From Streptomyces sp. NBC_01465 (lineage in GTDB: Bacteria; Actinomycetota; Actinomycetes; Streptomycetales; Streptomycetaceae): a DNA stretch of 64,000 nt. Where the stretch lies: contig NZ_CP109467.1 in assembly GCF_036227325.1 (NCBI RefSeq), positions 3,658,001 to 3,722,000 of the forward strand, in the 5' to 3' direction. Made by a program: the position numbers and the translations under genes. This document shows, piece by piece, positions 8,081 to 15,143 of this stretch (the first letter of the stretch is position 1; every line of letters starts with the position of its first letter). The notes below the pieces were generated by a model. It worked only from the letters and a program-made list of their open reading frames with translations. It ran no database searches and was not told where the DNA came from.

Positions 8081-8616
8081 ATTAGGCGCTCCGCGTCAAC
8101 CAGCTCGAAAGCGGTCTTCCCGTCCAGCGACTCCCGGACGATGTCGGCGTGGCCCGCGTGCCGGGCGGTCTCCTCGATCAGGTGCAGCATCAGCCAGCGG
8201 TACGAGACCTCGCCGTCCTTCGGGAACCACGGCGCCTCGGGCAGCGGGAAGGTGCCGTCCAGGCTGGGCACCGAGCGGATGAACTCCTCGGTCTCCGCGG
8301 CGACTTCGGCCCAGAAGGCCAGCAGTTGCGGGATCGTCTCGTCGTCCACCAGGCGGAAGCTGTCGCCCCAGGTCTCCTGGGTGCGGACGCGCTCGTTGGG
8401 CTTCTGCTGCGCCATGCGCAGCCAGTTGAGCTCCGTCTCCGCGACGTGCTTCACCAGCCCGGAGACCGAGAGCTCGCTGGCGCTGGGGCGGCTCGCCGCC
8501 TGCTCCTCCGTGAGGCCGAGGACCGAGCGCCGGATCGCGCCGCGCTGGGCTTCCACGAAGGACAGGAGCGCTCCGCGCTCGTCGCCGCGGGCCTCAGAAC
8601 TGACGTGGGTGACCAT
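8077..8616 (-). CDS. DinB superfamily protein (DUF664)
   Basis: Four-helix-bundle protein of 179 aa in the DinB/YfiT superfamily, DUF664 subgroup, which includes mycothiol-dependent transferases and hydrolases of actinomycetes. Three histidines that normally hold a divalent metal are visible: one in GLVKHVAETELNW and two in LMLHLIEETARHAGHADIVRE. The length is typical. It is the first gene of an overlapping run DinB-PadR-ABC-ABC, so it may detoxify what the exporter removes, but this is inference from order. ATG 8616 follows a GGGAGGA-like site. Confidence 0.88.
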   Translation of the reverse strand: MVTHVSSEARGDERGALLSFVEAQRGAIRRSVLGLTEEQAASRPSASELSVSGLVKHVAETELNWLRMAQQKPNERVRTQETWGDSFRLVDDETIPQLLAFWAEVAAETEEFIRSVPSLDGTFPLPEAPWFPKDGEVSYRWLMLHLIEETARHAGHADIVRESLDGKTAFELVDAERLM

Positions 8617-8650
8617 GGTGTTCCTCCCGGTTGGTGTGTGCCCAACGCTA

Positions 8651-8687
8651 CGGGCCCTCTAGGACAGAACGTGTCCTAAAGGGCCCG
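8651..8687 (-). terminator. Terminator of the aldehyde dehydrogenase gene
   Basis: A long interrupted hairpin: CGGGCCCT pairs with AGGGCCCG and TAGGACA pairs with TGTCCTA, with one mismatch between the arms and a 5-nt loop. It lies 24 bp past the aldehyde dehydrogenase stop on the minus strand and 35 bp before the DinB start. The inner TAGGACA palindrome could also act as an operator for the DinB operon. Confidence 0.65.
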
Positions 8688-8710
8688 CGGGAGCAGATGA
8701 ACCTGCCGTA

Positions 8711-10168
8711 CTAGAACGGGAATCCGCTGCGGCCGTGCTGGATGGAGATCCACTGCTGGGTGGTGAAGGCGTCCGCCATCGAGTCGCCGTTGAGGCGTCC
8801 GAGGCCCGAGCGCTTCTCGCCGCCGAAGGGGACGATCGGCTCGTCGTGGACGGTGCCGTCATTGATGTGGATCATCCCGGTGCGGATGCGCTTCGCGAGG
8901 CGTACGCCGCGCTCGATGTCGCCGGTGTGCACCGCGCCGCTCAGTCCGTACGGAGTGTCGTTGGCGATCCGTACCGCCTCCTCCTCGCCGTCGAAGGGGA
9001 TTAGCAGCGCCACCGGGCCGAAGATCTCCTGGTGGAGGACCGGGGAGCCGGCCGGCAGGTCCGTCAGTACGGAAGGAGCCACCAGGTTGCCCTCGGTGGT
9101 GCCGTGCAGCAGCGCCGTCGCGCCCGCCGCCACGGCCTGCTCGACGACCGAACTGACCGACTCCGCCTGGGAGTTGTTGATCAGCGGGCCGATGTGCGTC
9201 GTGGGGTCCGCCGGGTCGCCGGTCTTGAGGGTCCTGACCTTGGCGACGAACTTCTCCGTGAACTCCGCCTCGACCGAGCGGTCGATCAGGATGCGGTTGG
9301 CGGCCATGCAGACCTGGCCCTGGTGCACGTAACGGCTGAAGACCGCCGCGTCGACGGCGTAGTCGACGTCCGCGTCGTCCAGGACGATCAGCGCGCTGTT
9401 GCCGCCGAGCTCCAGGACGGAGTGCTTGAAGTGCGCGGCGCAGACGGTGGCGACGTGCTGGCCGACCTTGTCGGAGCCGGTGAAGGAGATGACCTTCGGG
9501 ACCGGGTGGATGAGGAGCGCGTCGCCGATCTCGGCGATGTCGGTGACCACGACGTTCAGCAGTCCGCCGGGCAGGCCCGCGTCCTCGAAGAGCTTCGCGA
9601 CCAGGGTGCCGCCGCATATGGGGGTGTTCTGGTGCGGCTTGAGGACCACGCCGTTGCCCAGCGCGAGCGCCGGGGCGACCGACTTCAGGGAGAGGAGGAA
9701 GGGGAAGTTGAAGGGGCTGATGACGCCCACGACGCCGACCGGGACGCGGTAGACGCGGTTCTCCTTGCCGTCGACCGGCGAGGGGATGATGCGGCCCTCG
9801 GGGCGCAGCGACAGCTGGATCGCCTCGCGCAGGAACTCCTTGGAGAGGTGGATCTCGAAGGCGGCCTTCAGCCGGGTGCCGCCGAGTTCGGCGACGATCG
9901 CGTCGGATATCTCGCCCTCGCGCTCCTCGACGAGGGCGAGGGCGCGCTCGAACACGGCGCGGCGCGCATAGGGGTTGGTGTCGGCCCAGGCGACCTGGGC
10001 GCGCTCGGCGGCGCGATAGGCCTGGTCCACCTCGTCGACGGTGGCCACGGTGATCGACGCCAGCTTGGTGTCGTCGTACGGATTGAAGTCGATGATGTCC
10101 CAGGAGCCGCTGCCGGGCTTCCACTCACCGTCGATGTACTGGCGGTCCAGGTCGCTGAAGAAGGACAT
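8711..10168 (-). CDS. Aldehyde dehydrogenase family protein
   Basis: NAD(P)+-dependent aldehyde dehydrogenase of 485 aa. The catalytic cysteine is Cys287 (HQGQVCMAAN), the general base is Glu253 (LELGGNSAL), and the oxyanion asparagine is Asn154 (SPFNFPF). The dinucleotide-binding turn is FTGSDKVGQ. The sequence is closest in feel to the benzaldehyde/vanillin dehydrogenase branch, but substrate cannot be fixed. ATG 10168 has an AGGGGAT site immediately upstream; the longer open frame to 10846 is the shadow of the next gene. It is monocistronic with its own terminator. Confidence 0.93.
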   Translation of the reverse strand: MSFFSDLDRQYIDGEWKPGSGSWDIIDFNPYDDTKLASITVATVDEVDQAYRAAERAQVAWADTNPYARRAVFERALALVEEREGEISDAIVAELGGTRLKAAFEIHLSKEFLREAIQLSLRPEGRIIPSPVDGKENRVYRVPVGVVGVISPFNFPFLLSLKSVAPALALGNGVVLKPHQNTPICGGTLVAKLFEDAGLPGGLLNVVVTDIAEIGDALLIHPVPKVISFTGSDKVGQHVATVCAAHFKHSVLELGGNSALIVLDDADVDYAVDAAVFSRYVHQGQVCMAANRILIDRSVEAEFTEKFVAKVRTLKTGDPADPTTHIGPLINNSQAESVSSVVEQAVAAGATALLHGTTEGNLVAPSVLTDLPAGSPVLHQEIFGPVALLIPFDGEEEAVRIANDTPYGLSGAVHTGDIERGVRLAKRIRTGMIHINDGTVHDEPIVPFGGEKRSGLGRLNGDSMADAFTTQQWISIQHGRSGFPF

Positions 10169-10201
10169 GAGATCCCCTATGACGCAAACAGATGCGCGAT
10201 G

Positions 10202-10219
10202 CCAGGGGGCATCCCCTGG
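10202..10219 (-). terminator. Hairpin downstream of the XRE regulator
   Basis: CCAGGGG-GCAT-CCCCTGG is a perfect 7-bp stem with a 4-nt loop, 29 bp after the stop of the minus-strand regulator. It is framed by an outer TGACGC / GCGTCA pair (about 10180 and 10230). It probably terminates the regulator before the aldehyde dehydrogenase promoter. Confidence 0.5.
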
Positions 10220-10248
10220 GCCTGATGTCGCGTCATCGTACTTGTGTT

Positions 10249-11112
10249 TCAGGGGAGTTGAAGGAGTCCCTTGAGGAGGTCCCTGCTCTGTGCGGGGGTC
10301 GCGCAGTCGCGCTGTATCTTCTCGAACGCCCGCTCGTACTGGGCGACGTCCTCGCTCTTGTCGAGGTAGAGGGCGCTGGTGAGCTGCTCCAGATAGACGA
10401 GATCGGAGAGGTCCGACTCCAGGAAGCGCAGCATGGCGAAGGATCCGCTCTCGCCCGCGTGCCAGCCGGCGGAGAACGGCATCACCTGGAGCGTCACGTT
10501 GGACATCTCGGAGACGTCCAGGAGATGCCTCAACTGGCCCTGCATCAGGGCCCGGTCGCCCGTGGGCGCGCGGTGCAGGGACGCTTCGTCGAGTACGGCG
10601 TGGAACTTCGGGCCGCGCTCGTCGACGAGGACCTTCTGGCGCTCCAGGCGCAGGGCGACCCTGCGGTCGACGGAGGCCGGTGAGGCGTCGGGGTTGCCGC
10701 GGGCGACGACCGCGTGTGCGTACGCCTCGGTCTGCAACAGGCCGTGGACGAACTGCACTTCGAAGATGCGGATGAGGGAGGCGGCGCTCTCCAGACCGAC
10801 GTACGTCTGGAACCAGCCGGGCAGGACGTCGCCGTAACTGTGCCACCAGCCGGACATGTTGGCCTCCCGGAGAAGGCCGAGCAGCGGCTCGCGTTCGGCG
10901 TCGTCGGTGACGCCGTACAGCGTGAGCAGATCCTCGACGTCCCTGGACTTGAAGCTCACCCGTCCCAACTCCATGCGACTGATCTTGGATTCGGACGCGC
11001 GGATCGAATAGCCGGCCGCCTCGCGGGTGACGCCTCGCGACTCCCGCAGCCGCCGGAGCTGAGATCCCAGCAGGATGCGCCGTACGACGGAACCGTTCTC
11101 TCCGGTCGACAC
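10249..11112 (-). CDS. WhiJ-like XRE regulator with DUF5753 domain
   Basis: Regulator of 287 aa. The N-terminal helix-turn-helix (about 14-70: LGSQLRRLRESRGVTREAAG...ESKISRMELGR) is followed by a DUF5753 domain (about 95-280) with the typical VHGLLQTEAYA, LRLERQ and FHAVLDEASLHR blocks. This is the WhiJ-type protein of streptomycetes, usually found with a DUF397 protein and an anti-sigma-like ATP-binding protein, as here. WhiJ is linked to repression of sporulation genes. The start is GTG 11112 with AGGGG upstream. A second full module lies at 44.4-46.3 kb. Confidence 0.92.
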   Translation of the reverse strand: MSTGENGSVVRRILLGSQLRRLRESRGVTREAAGYSIRASESKISRMELGRVSFKSRDVEDLLTLYGVTDDAEREPLLGLLREANMSGWWHSYGDVLPGWFQTYVGLESAASLIRIFEVQFVHGLLQTEAYAHAVVARGNPDASPASVDRRVALRLERQKVLVDERGPKFHAVLDEASLHRAPTGDRALMQGQLRHLLDVSEMSNVTLQVMPFSAGWHAGESGSFAMLRFLESDLSDLVYLEQLTSALYLDKSEDVAQYERAFEKIQRDCATPAQSRDLLKGLLQLP

Positions 11113-11428
11113 TGCGTCATCCCCTCCCCTTACCGATGGTGTGTGCGAAGCCGCAGTCTGCCACCAAAACGCTTCAGCCTGTACTCAAACGATTACGGAG
11201 ATGGCAAAAGAGCAAAACCGGCGAGTAGAAAGTGGAAGAACCTTGACGGAAGAAATGAGCAAGAAACGTCACGGCAGCACCCAAGTCCGGCGCGTGCACG
11301 TGCATCTGCCCTTGCATCTGCCCTGCGCATTCGGAACCATGGTCCCCGCGCACCTGCGTTCTCGTACCACCGCCCGCTCGCCACGGCACAGTTGTCTGCC
11401 ACGGCCGCGATTCCCGGGAGTGCCTCGC
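11113..11428. other. Intergenic region between XRE regulator and ATP-binding gene
   Basis: A 316-bp divergent spacer with noticeably lower G+C around 11160-11280. It contains the 17-bp site 11291-11307 and just after it the direct repeat TGCATCTGCCC at 11301-11311 and 11313-11323. No protein-like frame is visible. Confidence 0.6.
11291..11307 (+). promoter_or_regulatory. Putative WhiJ-module operator, copy 1
   Basis: CGCGTGCACGTGCATCT contains the perfect palindrome TGCACGTGCA. An identical 17-mer occurs in opposite orientation at 12273-12289, upstream of the DUF397 gene. The downstream flanks also match partly (NCCCNTGCA). Two copies bracketing one module suggest a shared regulator. Confidence 0.55.
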
Positions 11429-11944
11429 ATGGGGACGAATGGATCGACCGTGCTCGAGTCGTTGGAGCCTTTAAGACAGGGCCTTCCCCCCATCGACCCC
11501 GCAGCCGTCTCCAGCTCCGCCTCGTGCGCGCTGCCCACCCGTTACGAGGCCGTCCGCGGGGCGAGACAGTTCACCAAGTCGACGCTGGCGTCATGGGAGT
11601 TGAGCGACCGTTTCGACGATGTCGCCCTGGTCGTCTCCGAGTTGGTCACCAACGCGCTGCGCCACGCCCTGCCCGCCGACACTCCGCGCGAGGACGGGAA
11701 CGAGCCGCCGGTGCGGCTGCATCTGATGCGGTGGACCTCACGGCTGGTGTGCGCGGTGCGCGACCCCAGTCATGCGTCGCCCGAGCCGCGGGAGCCGCAG
11801 GACCTGGAGAACTGCGCGGCCGAGTCCGGGCGCGGGCTCTTCCTGGTGGAGTCCTTCGCGGACAGCTGGGGCTGGCACCCGCTCGCCGGGACCCTGCGCG
11901 GCAAGGTGGTCTGGGCGCTGTTCCGGCTGCAGGCCGAAGGCTGA
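11429..11944 (+). CDS. ATP-binding protein, anti-sigma-factor-like HATPase
   Basis: Protein of 171 aa with a GHKL/HATPase_c_2 domain of the SpoIIAB/RsbW type. The N-box is ALVVSELVTNALRHA (about 72-86), the G1-type segment is CAVRDPSH, and the G2-like segment is SGRGLFLVESFADSWGW (about 133-149). Such proteins are common next to WhiJ-like regulators and may act as kinases or binding partners, but the partner is unknown. ATG 11429 has GGGAG about 10 nt upstream; the longer frame starting at 11075 is not protein-like. It converges with the DUF397 gene with a 14-bp gap. Confidence 0.88.
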   Translation: MGTNGSTVLESLEPLRQGLPPIDPAAVSSSASCALPTRYEAVRGARQFTKSTLASWELSDRFDDVALVVSELVTNALRHALPADTPREDGNEPPVRLHLMRWTSRLVCAVRDPSHASPEPREPQDLENCAAESGRGLFLVESFADSWGWHPLAGTLRGKVVWALFRLQAEG

Positions 11945-11958
11945 GGGGCGTTCGTCGG

Positions 11959-12201
11959 CTACGCCTCGGATATGAGGTGGTCGAACTCCCCGGCCTTGGC
12001 CCCTATGAGCATCGACTCGATCTCGGCCGGGGTGTAGATCAGAGCAGGTCCCTCGGGGTGGCGTGAGTTGCGTACCGCCACATCCCCGCCCGGGAGCCGG
12101 GCGAACTCGACACAGGATCCCTGTGAGTTGCTGTGCTCCGACTTCTGCCAGACGACCCCGTGAAGCTCCGTTGCCGCCATGCCGTTGTACGCGTGGTGCA
12201 C
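11959..12201 (-). CDS. DUF397 protein
   Basis: Small protein of 80 aa with the DUF397 pattern: WQKSEHSNSQGSCVEFARLPGGDVAVRNSRHPEGPAL followed by a helix ending near GEFDHLI. DUF397 proteins are always small and are usually partnered with WhiJ-like regulators, to which they are thought to bind. The start is GTG 12201, with GGGAG 6 nt upstream. It is the third member of the first WhiJ-like module, but unlike the second module it is not translationally coupled to the regulator. Confidence 0.9.
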   Translation of the reverse strand: MHHAYNGMAATELHGVVWQKSEHSNSQGSCVEFARLPGGDVAVRNSRHPEGPALIYTPAEIESMLIGAKAGEFDHLISEA

Positions 12202-12272
12202 AGGAAGCTCCCTGGTAGTACAGATGTCAACTGCTCCGGATCATAGCTGCGTTCACGTGCGGCTGCACGGGA

Positions 12273-12289
12273 AGATGCACGTGCACGCG
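12273..12289 (-). promoter_or_regulatory. Putative WhiJ-module operator, copy 2
   Basis: Exact reverse-complement copy of the 17-mer at 11291-11307, centred about 80 bp upstream of the DUF397 start and about 120 bp upstream of the divergent lipoprotein gene. Confidence 0.55.
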
Positions 12290-12401
12290 GGGTGTTCGAC
12301 CGGCTACAGCTAGGACGCCGCGCGGGCGCTTCCGGCTCCAACTGTTCGGGTACTCCTGGTAACTTGGCCCGCTCGCGTAGTCGATCCAGGGGGATTCAGC
12401 A

Positions 12402-12899
12402 GTGCACAGGCACGTACGTACGACCACTCTCACCGCCGTCACGGCCGCCGCGCTCGCGCTGGCCGGGTGTTCCAGCGGCGACAAGTCCGACTCCGGCAAG
12501 GGCACGGACACACCCACCGCGGCCACGTCGTCGGCTTCGTCCACGGGCGGTGACACCGGCGGTGACACGGGTGGTGACACCGGTGGCGGCAGCGGGAAGT
12601 CCGGGAGCATCGACGGCACCTGGGTGGCCACCACGGGCGGCAAGACCATCGCCCTGTCGGTCAGCGGGAAGATCGCGGCCATCGCGGGCGAGCACGTCTG
12701 CTCCGGCTCCGTCGCCGACATGGGCAAGCAGATGCTGTCGCTGAAGTGCGTGGACGGGAACACCGACCGCACGATGGGCGCGGTGGAGTCCGCCGACGGC
12801 ACGTCGCTGGTGGTGTCGTGGGACGGCGGCGTCAAGGACACCTTCACCAAGGCGGACAACATCAAGCTGCCGAGCGGGCTCGAGCTGCCCAAGTCCTAG
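12402..12899 (+). CDS. Small secreted lipoprotein
   Basis: Exported lipoprotein of 165 aa. A basic start and hydrophobic helix end in the lipobox LALAGC with Cys23 as the lipidated residue. A Ser/Thr/Gly-rich linker (about 24-66) includes a GGDT repeat and leads to a compact C-terminal domain with two cysteines (GEHVCSGSV and LSLKCVDGN) that may form a disulfide. Function is unknown. GTG 12402 has GGGGA upstream. Its stop overlaps the stop of the convergent FUSC gene inside one CTAG. Confidence 0.88.
   Translation: MHRHVRTTTLTAVTAAALALAGCSSGDKSDSGKGTDTPTAATSSASSTGGDTGGDTGGDTGGGSGKSGSIDGTWVATTGGKTIALSVSGKIAAIAGEHVCSGSVADMGKQMLSLKCVDGNTDRTMGAVESADGTSLVVSWDGGVKDTFTKADNIKLPSGLELPKS
12546..12581 (+). 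repeat. Tandem 12-bp repeat encoding GGDT
   Basis: Three in-frame copies of a 12-bp unit (GGCGGTGACACC and third-position variants) encode Gly-Gly-Asp-Thr three times in the lipoprotein linker. Copy number may vary between strains by slippage. Confidence 0.85.
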
Positions 12900-14980
12900 G
12901 CGGGGCGCGGGCCTTCGTCGTCCAGGGCCTCGGAGAACTCCTCCAGGGACTCCAGGACCAGGCCCGCTCCCTTCCGTACCACCCGGTCGGGCACGCCCTC
13001 GCCGTCCCAGGCGGCGAGGGCGTCGCGCACTTCGTCCCACTGGGGGACGCGTCGGTCCCGTACCGCCCGCGCGGCCTTCTCGGTGGAGTCGCGCAGCGCG
13101 TCGGAGAGGGCCTCGGCGGCCGGGACCGGGGTCGTGGAGCGCTCGGGCAGGTGGGCCTCCATCAGCATGGAGACGCGGCCGAGGCGGTCCAGGGCGTGGG
13201 CGGCGTCGTCGGCGGCGGCGCGGGAGAGGCCCCGGTGGCGTACGGGCTCGTTCGCCGCACGGGCGAGCGCCTCGTGCCAGGCGGCGTCGGCCGCGCGTAC
13301 CGCGAGCAGGGACTGCCGTACGTCGGAGCGGCGGGCGCCCGCCGGGTCCGCATAGTGCGAGACGACCTCGGCGGAGTAACGGCCCACCGCGATCAGCCAG
13401 TCGGCGAGACGGGTGCGCAGGCGCGGGGTCTCCCAGGCCGGGTAGACGGCGTACGAGATCATCGCGAGCAGCCCGCCGACGAGGGTCAGGATGACGCGGT
13501 CCGGGACGGTCTGGGTCCACTGGAGGCCGCCCATGCCGAGCAGGAAGACGACGTACGCGGCGACGAAGACCTGGGAGACGGCGTACCCGGTGCGCATCAG
13601 CAGGTACATCAGGCCCGCGCAGAGGACCGCGAGGCCGGCGGAGAGATAGAGGCCCGGGTGGGCCAGCTGCACGACCGCGGTGGCCAGGGCGACGCCGACG
13701 AGGGTGCCGCCGAAGCGGGCGATCGCGCGGCTGTACGTCTGCGAGAAGTCCGGGCGCATGATCATGACGGCGGCCATCGGGGCCCAGTAGCCGTGGCCGA
13801 GCGGGAGGACCTCGCCGAGCAGATAGCCGACGGTGGCGACGACCGCGACGCGCAGTGCGTGGCGGTGGATCGGGGAGTCGGGGCGGGTCGCCTCGCGGCG
13901 CATCGCGCGGGCGGCAACGGGGAGGAGGCGGGTGAGGCTGGGGCGGAGGAGCGGGGCGGCGGGCTCGTCGGGTTCGGGTTGGTCCGTTGTGGTGCCCGCG
14001 CCCCTGGCCGTCTCGACGACGTCCCTGAGCAGGGCGATCAGGCGTACGGCCGAGCGGTGGGCGGGGCCTGTGAGGATCGCCCCGGTGTCGGGGGTGCGGA
14101 GGGTCGCGAGGGCGGGGGCCGGGACCACCATGGGCTTGCCGTGGCGGATGGCGTGGGCCGAGGCGTCCAGTACGGAGGCTGCCGCGGCCAGGATCTCGCG
14201 GGCCCGGTCGCGTTCGGGGCCCTCGGCGGGGGCGCCGACGGAGGGGTCGGCGAGGGAGGCGAGCACGGGCCGGATGCGCTCGGCGAGGCCGCGGGTGCCG
14301 TGCAGTTCGGCGGGGCGGCGGCGGGCCTGGCGCGCGCTGACGGCGGCGGCGCTGCGGGCCGTCATGAAGGGGATCGCGTCGAAGGGGGCGTGCGGGTCCT
14401 GGCGGAGGCGGCGGGCGTAGTCGGCCTCGGCGGCCAGGGCGTCGGCGAGGGCGTCGCGCTGGGCGCCCCATCTGCGTACGGGGAAGAGCACGATCAGCGC
14501 GGCCTGGACCAGGCCTCCGAGGGCGATCATCCCGGCGTGGGCGGCGGCGTTCGCGACGGAGGTGGGGAGGGTGACCGTGACGAGCATGATCGCCACGTTG
14601 GAGGAGGCGATGATGCCGGCGGTGGGGCCGGCGGCCCAGGCGAGACCGGCGAGGAAGGTCCAGACGGCGAGCAGCACGATGAACAGGGCGCCCTGGGTGC
14701 CGACGAGATACCCGACGAACGTCGAGACGGCGAGGCTGGCGCCGGAGACGAGGGCGAGGACGGGGCGGGGCCGCCAGCTGCGCTGGAAGGTGGCGATGGC
14801 GGCGGAGTACGCACCGAAGGCGGAGCTGGCGGCGGCGGCCGGGGTGGAGATGGCGAGGGCCAGCGCGATGACGAGGGCGAGGCCGACGGCGGCGCGGACG
14901 GCGATGAGGGGCTCCAGGCGCCGCCGCTCGATCTTGAGCCCCGAGCGCCCGGCCTCCTTCAGCGCGCGGAGCCAGCTCAT
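12896..14980 (-). CDS. FUSC family membrane protein
   Basis: Membrane protein of 694 aa with two hydrophobic blocks (about 25-170 and 390-530), each with about five helices, separated by a long cytoplasmic stretch and followed by a helical C-terminal region. This is the layout of FUSC/aromatic-acid-exporter (YccS/AaeB-like) proteins. The second block carries the family's HGYWAPMAAVMIMRPDFSQTYSRAIARFGGTLVG motif. The substrate is unknown; aromatic acid efflux is suggested only by family. ATG 14980 begins MSWLRALKE; the much longer open frame upstream belongs to other genes. The stop is shared in a CTAG with the lipoprotein stop. Confidence 0.88.
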   Translation of the reverse strand: MSWLRALKEAGRSGLKIERRRLEPLIAVRAAVGLALVIALALAISTPAAAASSAFGAYSAAIATFQRSWRPRPVLALVSGASLAVSTFVGYLVGTQGALFIVLLAVWTFLAGLAWAAGPTAGIIASSNVAIMLVTVTLPTSVANAAAHAGMIALGGLVQAALIVLFPVRRWGAQRDALADALAAEADYARRLRQDPHAPFDAIPFMTARSAAAVSARQARRRPAELHGTRGLAERIRPVLASLADPSVGAPAEGPERDRAREILAAAASVLDASAHAIRHGKPMVVPAPALATLRTPDTGAILTGPAHRSAVRLIALLRDVVETARGAGTTTDQPEPDEPAAPLLRPSLTRLLPVAARAMRREATRPDSPIHRHALRVAVVATVGYLLGEVLPLGHGYWAPMAAVMIMRPDFSQTYSRAIARFGGTLVGVALATAVVQLAHPGLYLSAGLAVLCAGLMYLLMRTGYAVSQVFVAAYVVFLLGMGGLQWTQTVPDRVILTLVGGLLAMISYAVYPAWETPRLRTRLADWLIAVGRYSAEVVSHYADPAGARRSDVRQSLLAVRAADAAWHEALARAANEPVRHRGLSRAAADDAAHALDRLGRVSMLMEAHLPERSTTPVPAAEALSDALRDSTEKAARAVRDRRVPQWDEVRDALAAWDGEGVPDRVVRKGAGLVLESLEEFSEALDDEGPRPA

Positions 14981-15060
14981 GGGGTCGAGGGTAGCGGGCT
15001 TTTCCGGCAAACCGGACTTATGGGGGTGCGGTGGGGGCGGGGCGAGGTGCGGGGCCGGCA

Positions 15061-15143
15061 CCCTCGGGGGCTCCGCCCCCGGACCCCCGCTCCTCAATCG
15101 CCGGAGGGGCTTGATTTTGCCCGGTGTGGGCTTGATGGTGCGG
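15061..15143 (+). repeat. Dispersed intergenic repeat, copy 1
   Basis: An 83-bp element with a CGGGGGC-TCC-GCCCCCG hairpin followed by CTCCTCAATCGCCGGAGGGG and a conserved tail ending CTTGATGGTGCGG. Copy 2 (20031-20112) differs at only about four positions and copy 3 (24295-24384) is more divergent and inverted. The last 16 codons of the ABC permease gene lie in it. Confidence 0.85.
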
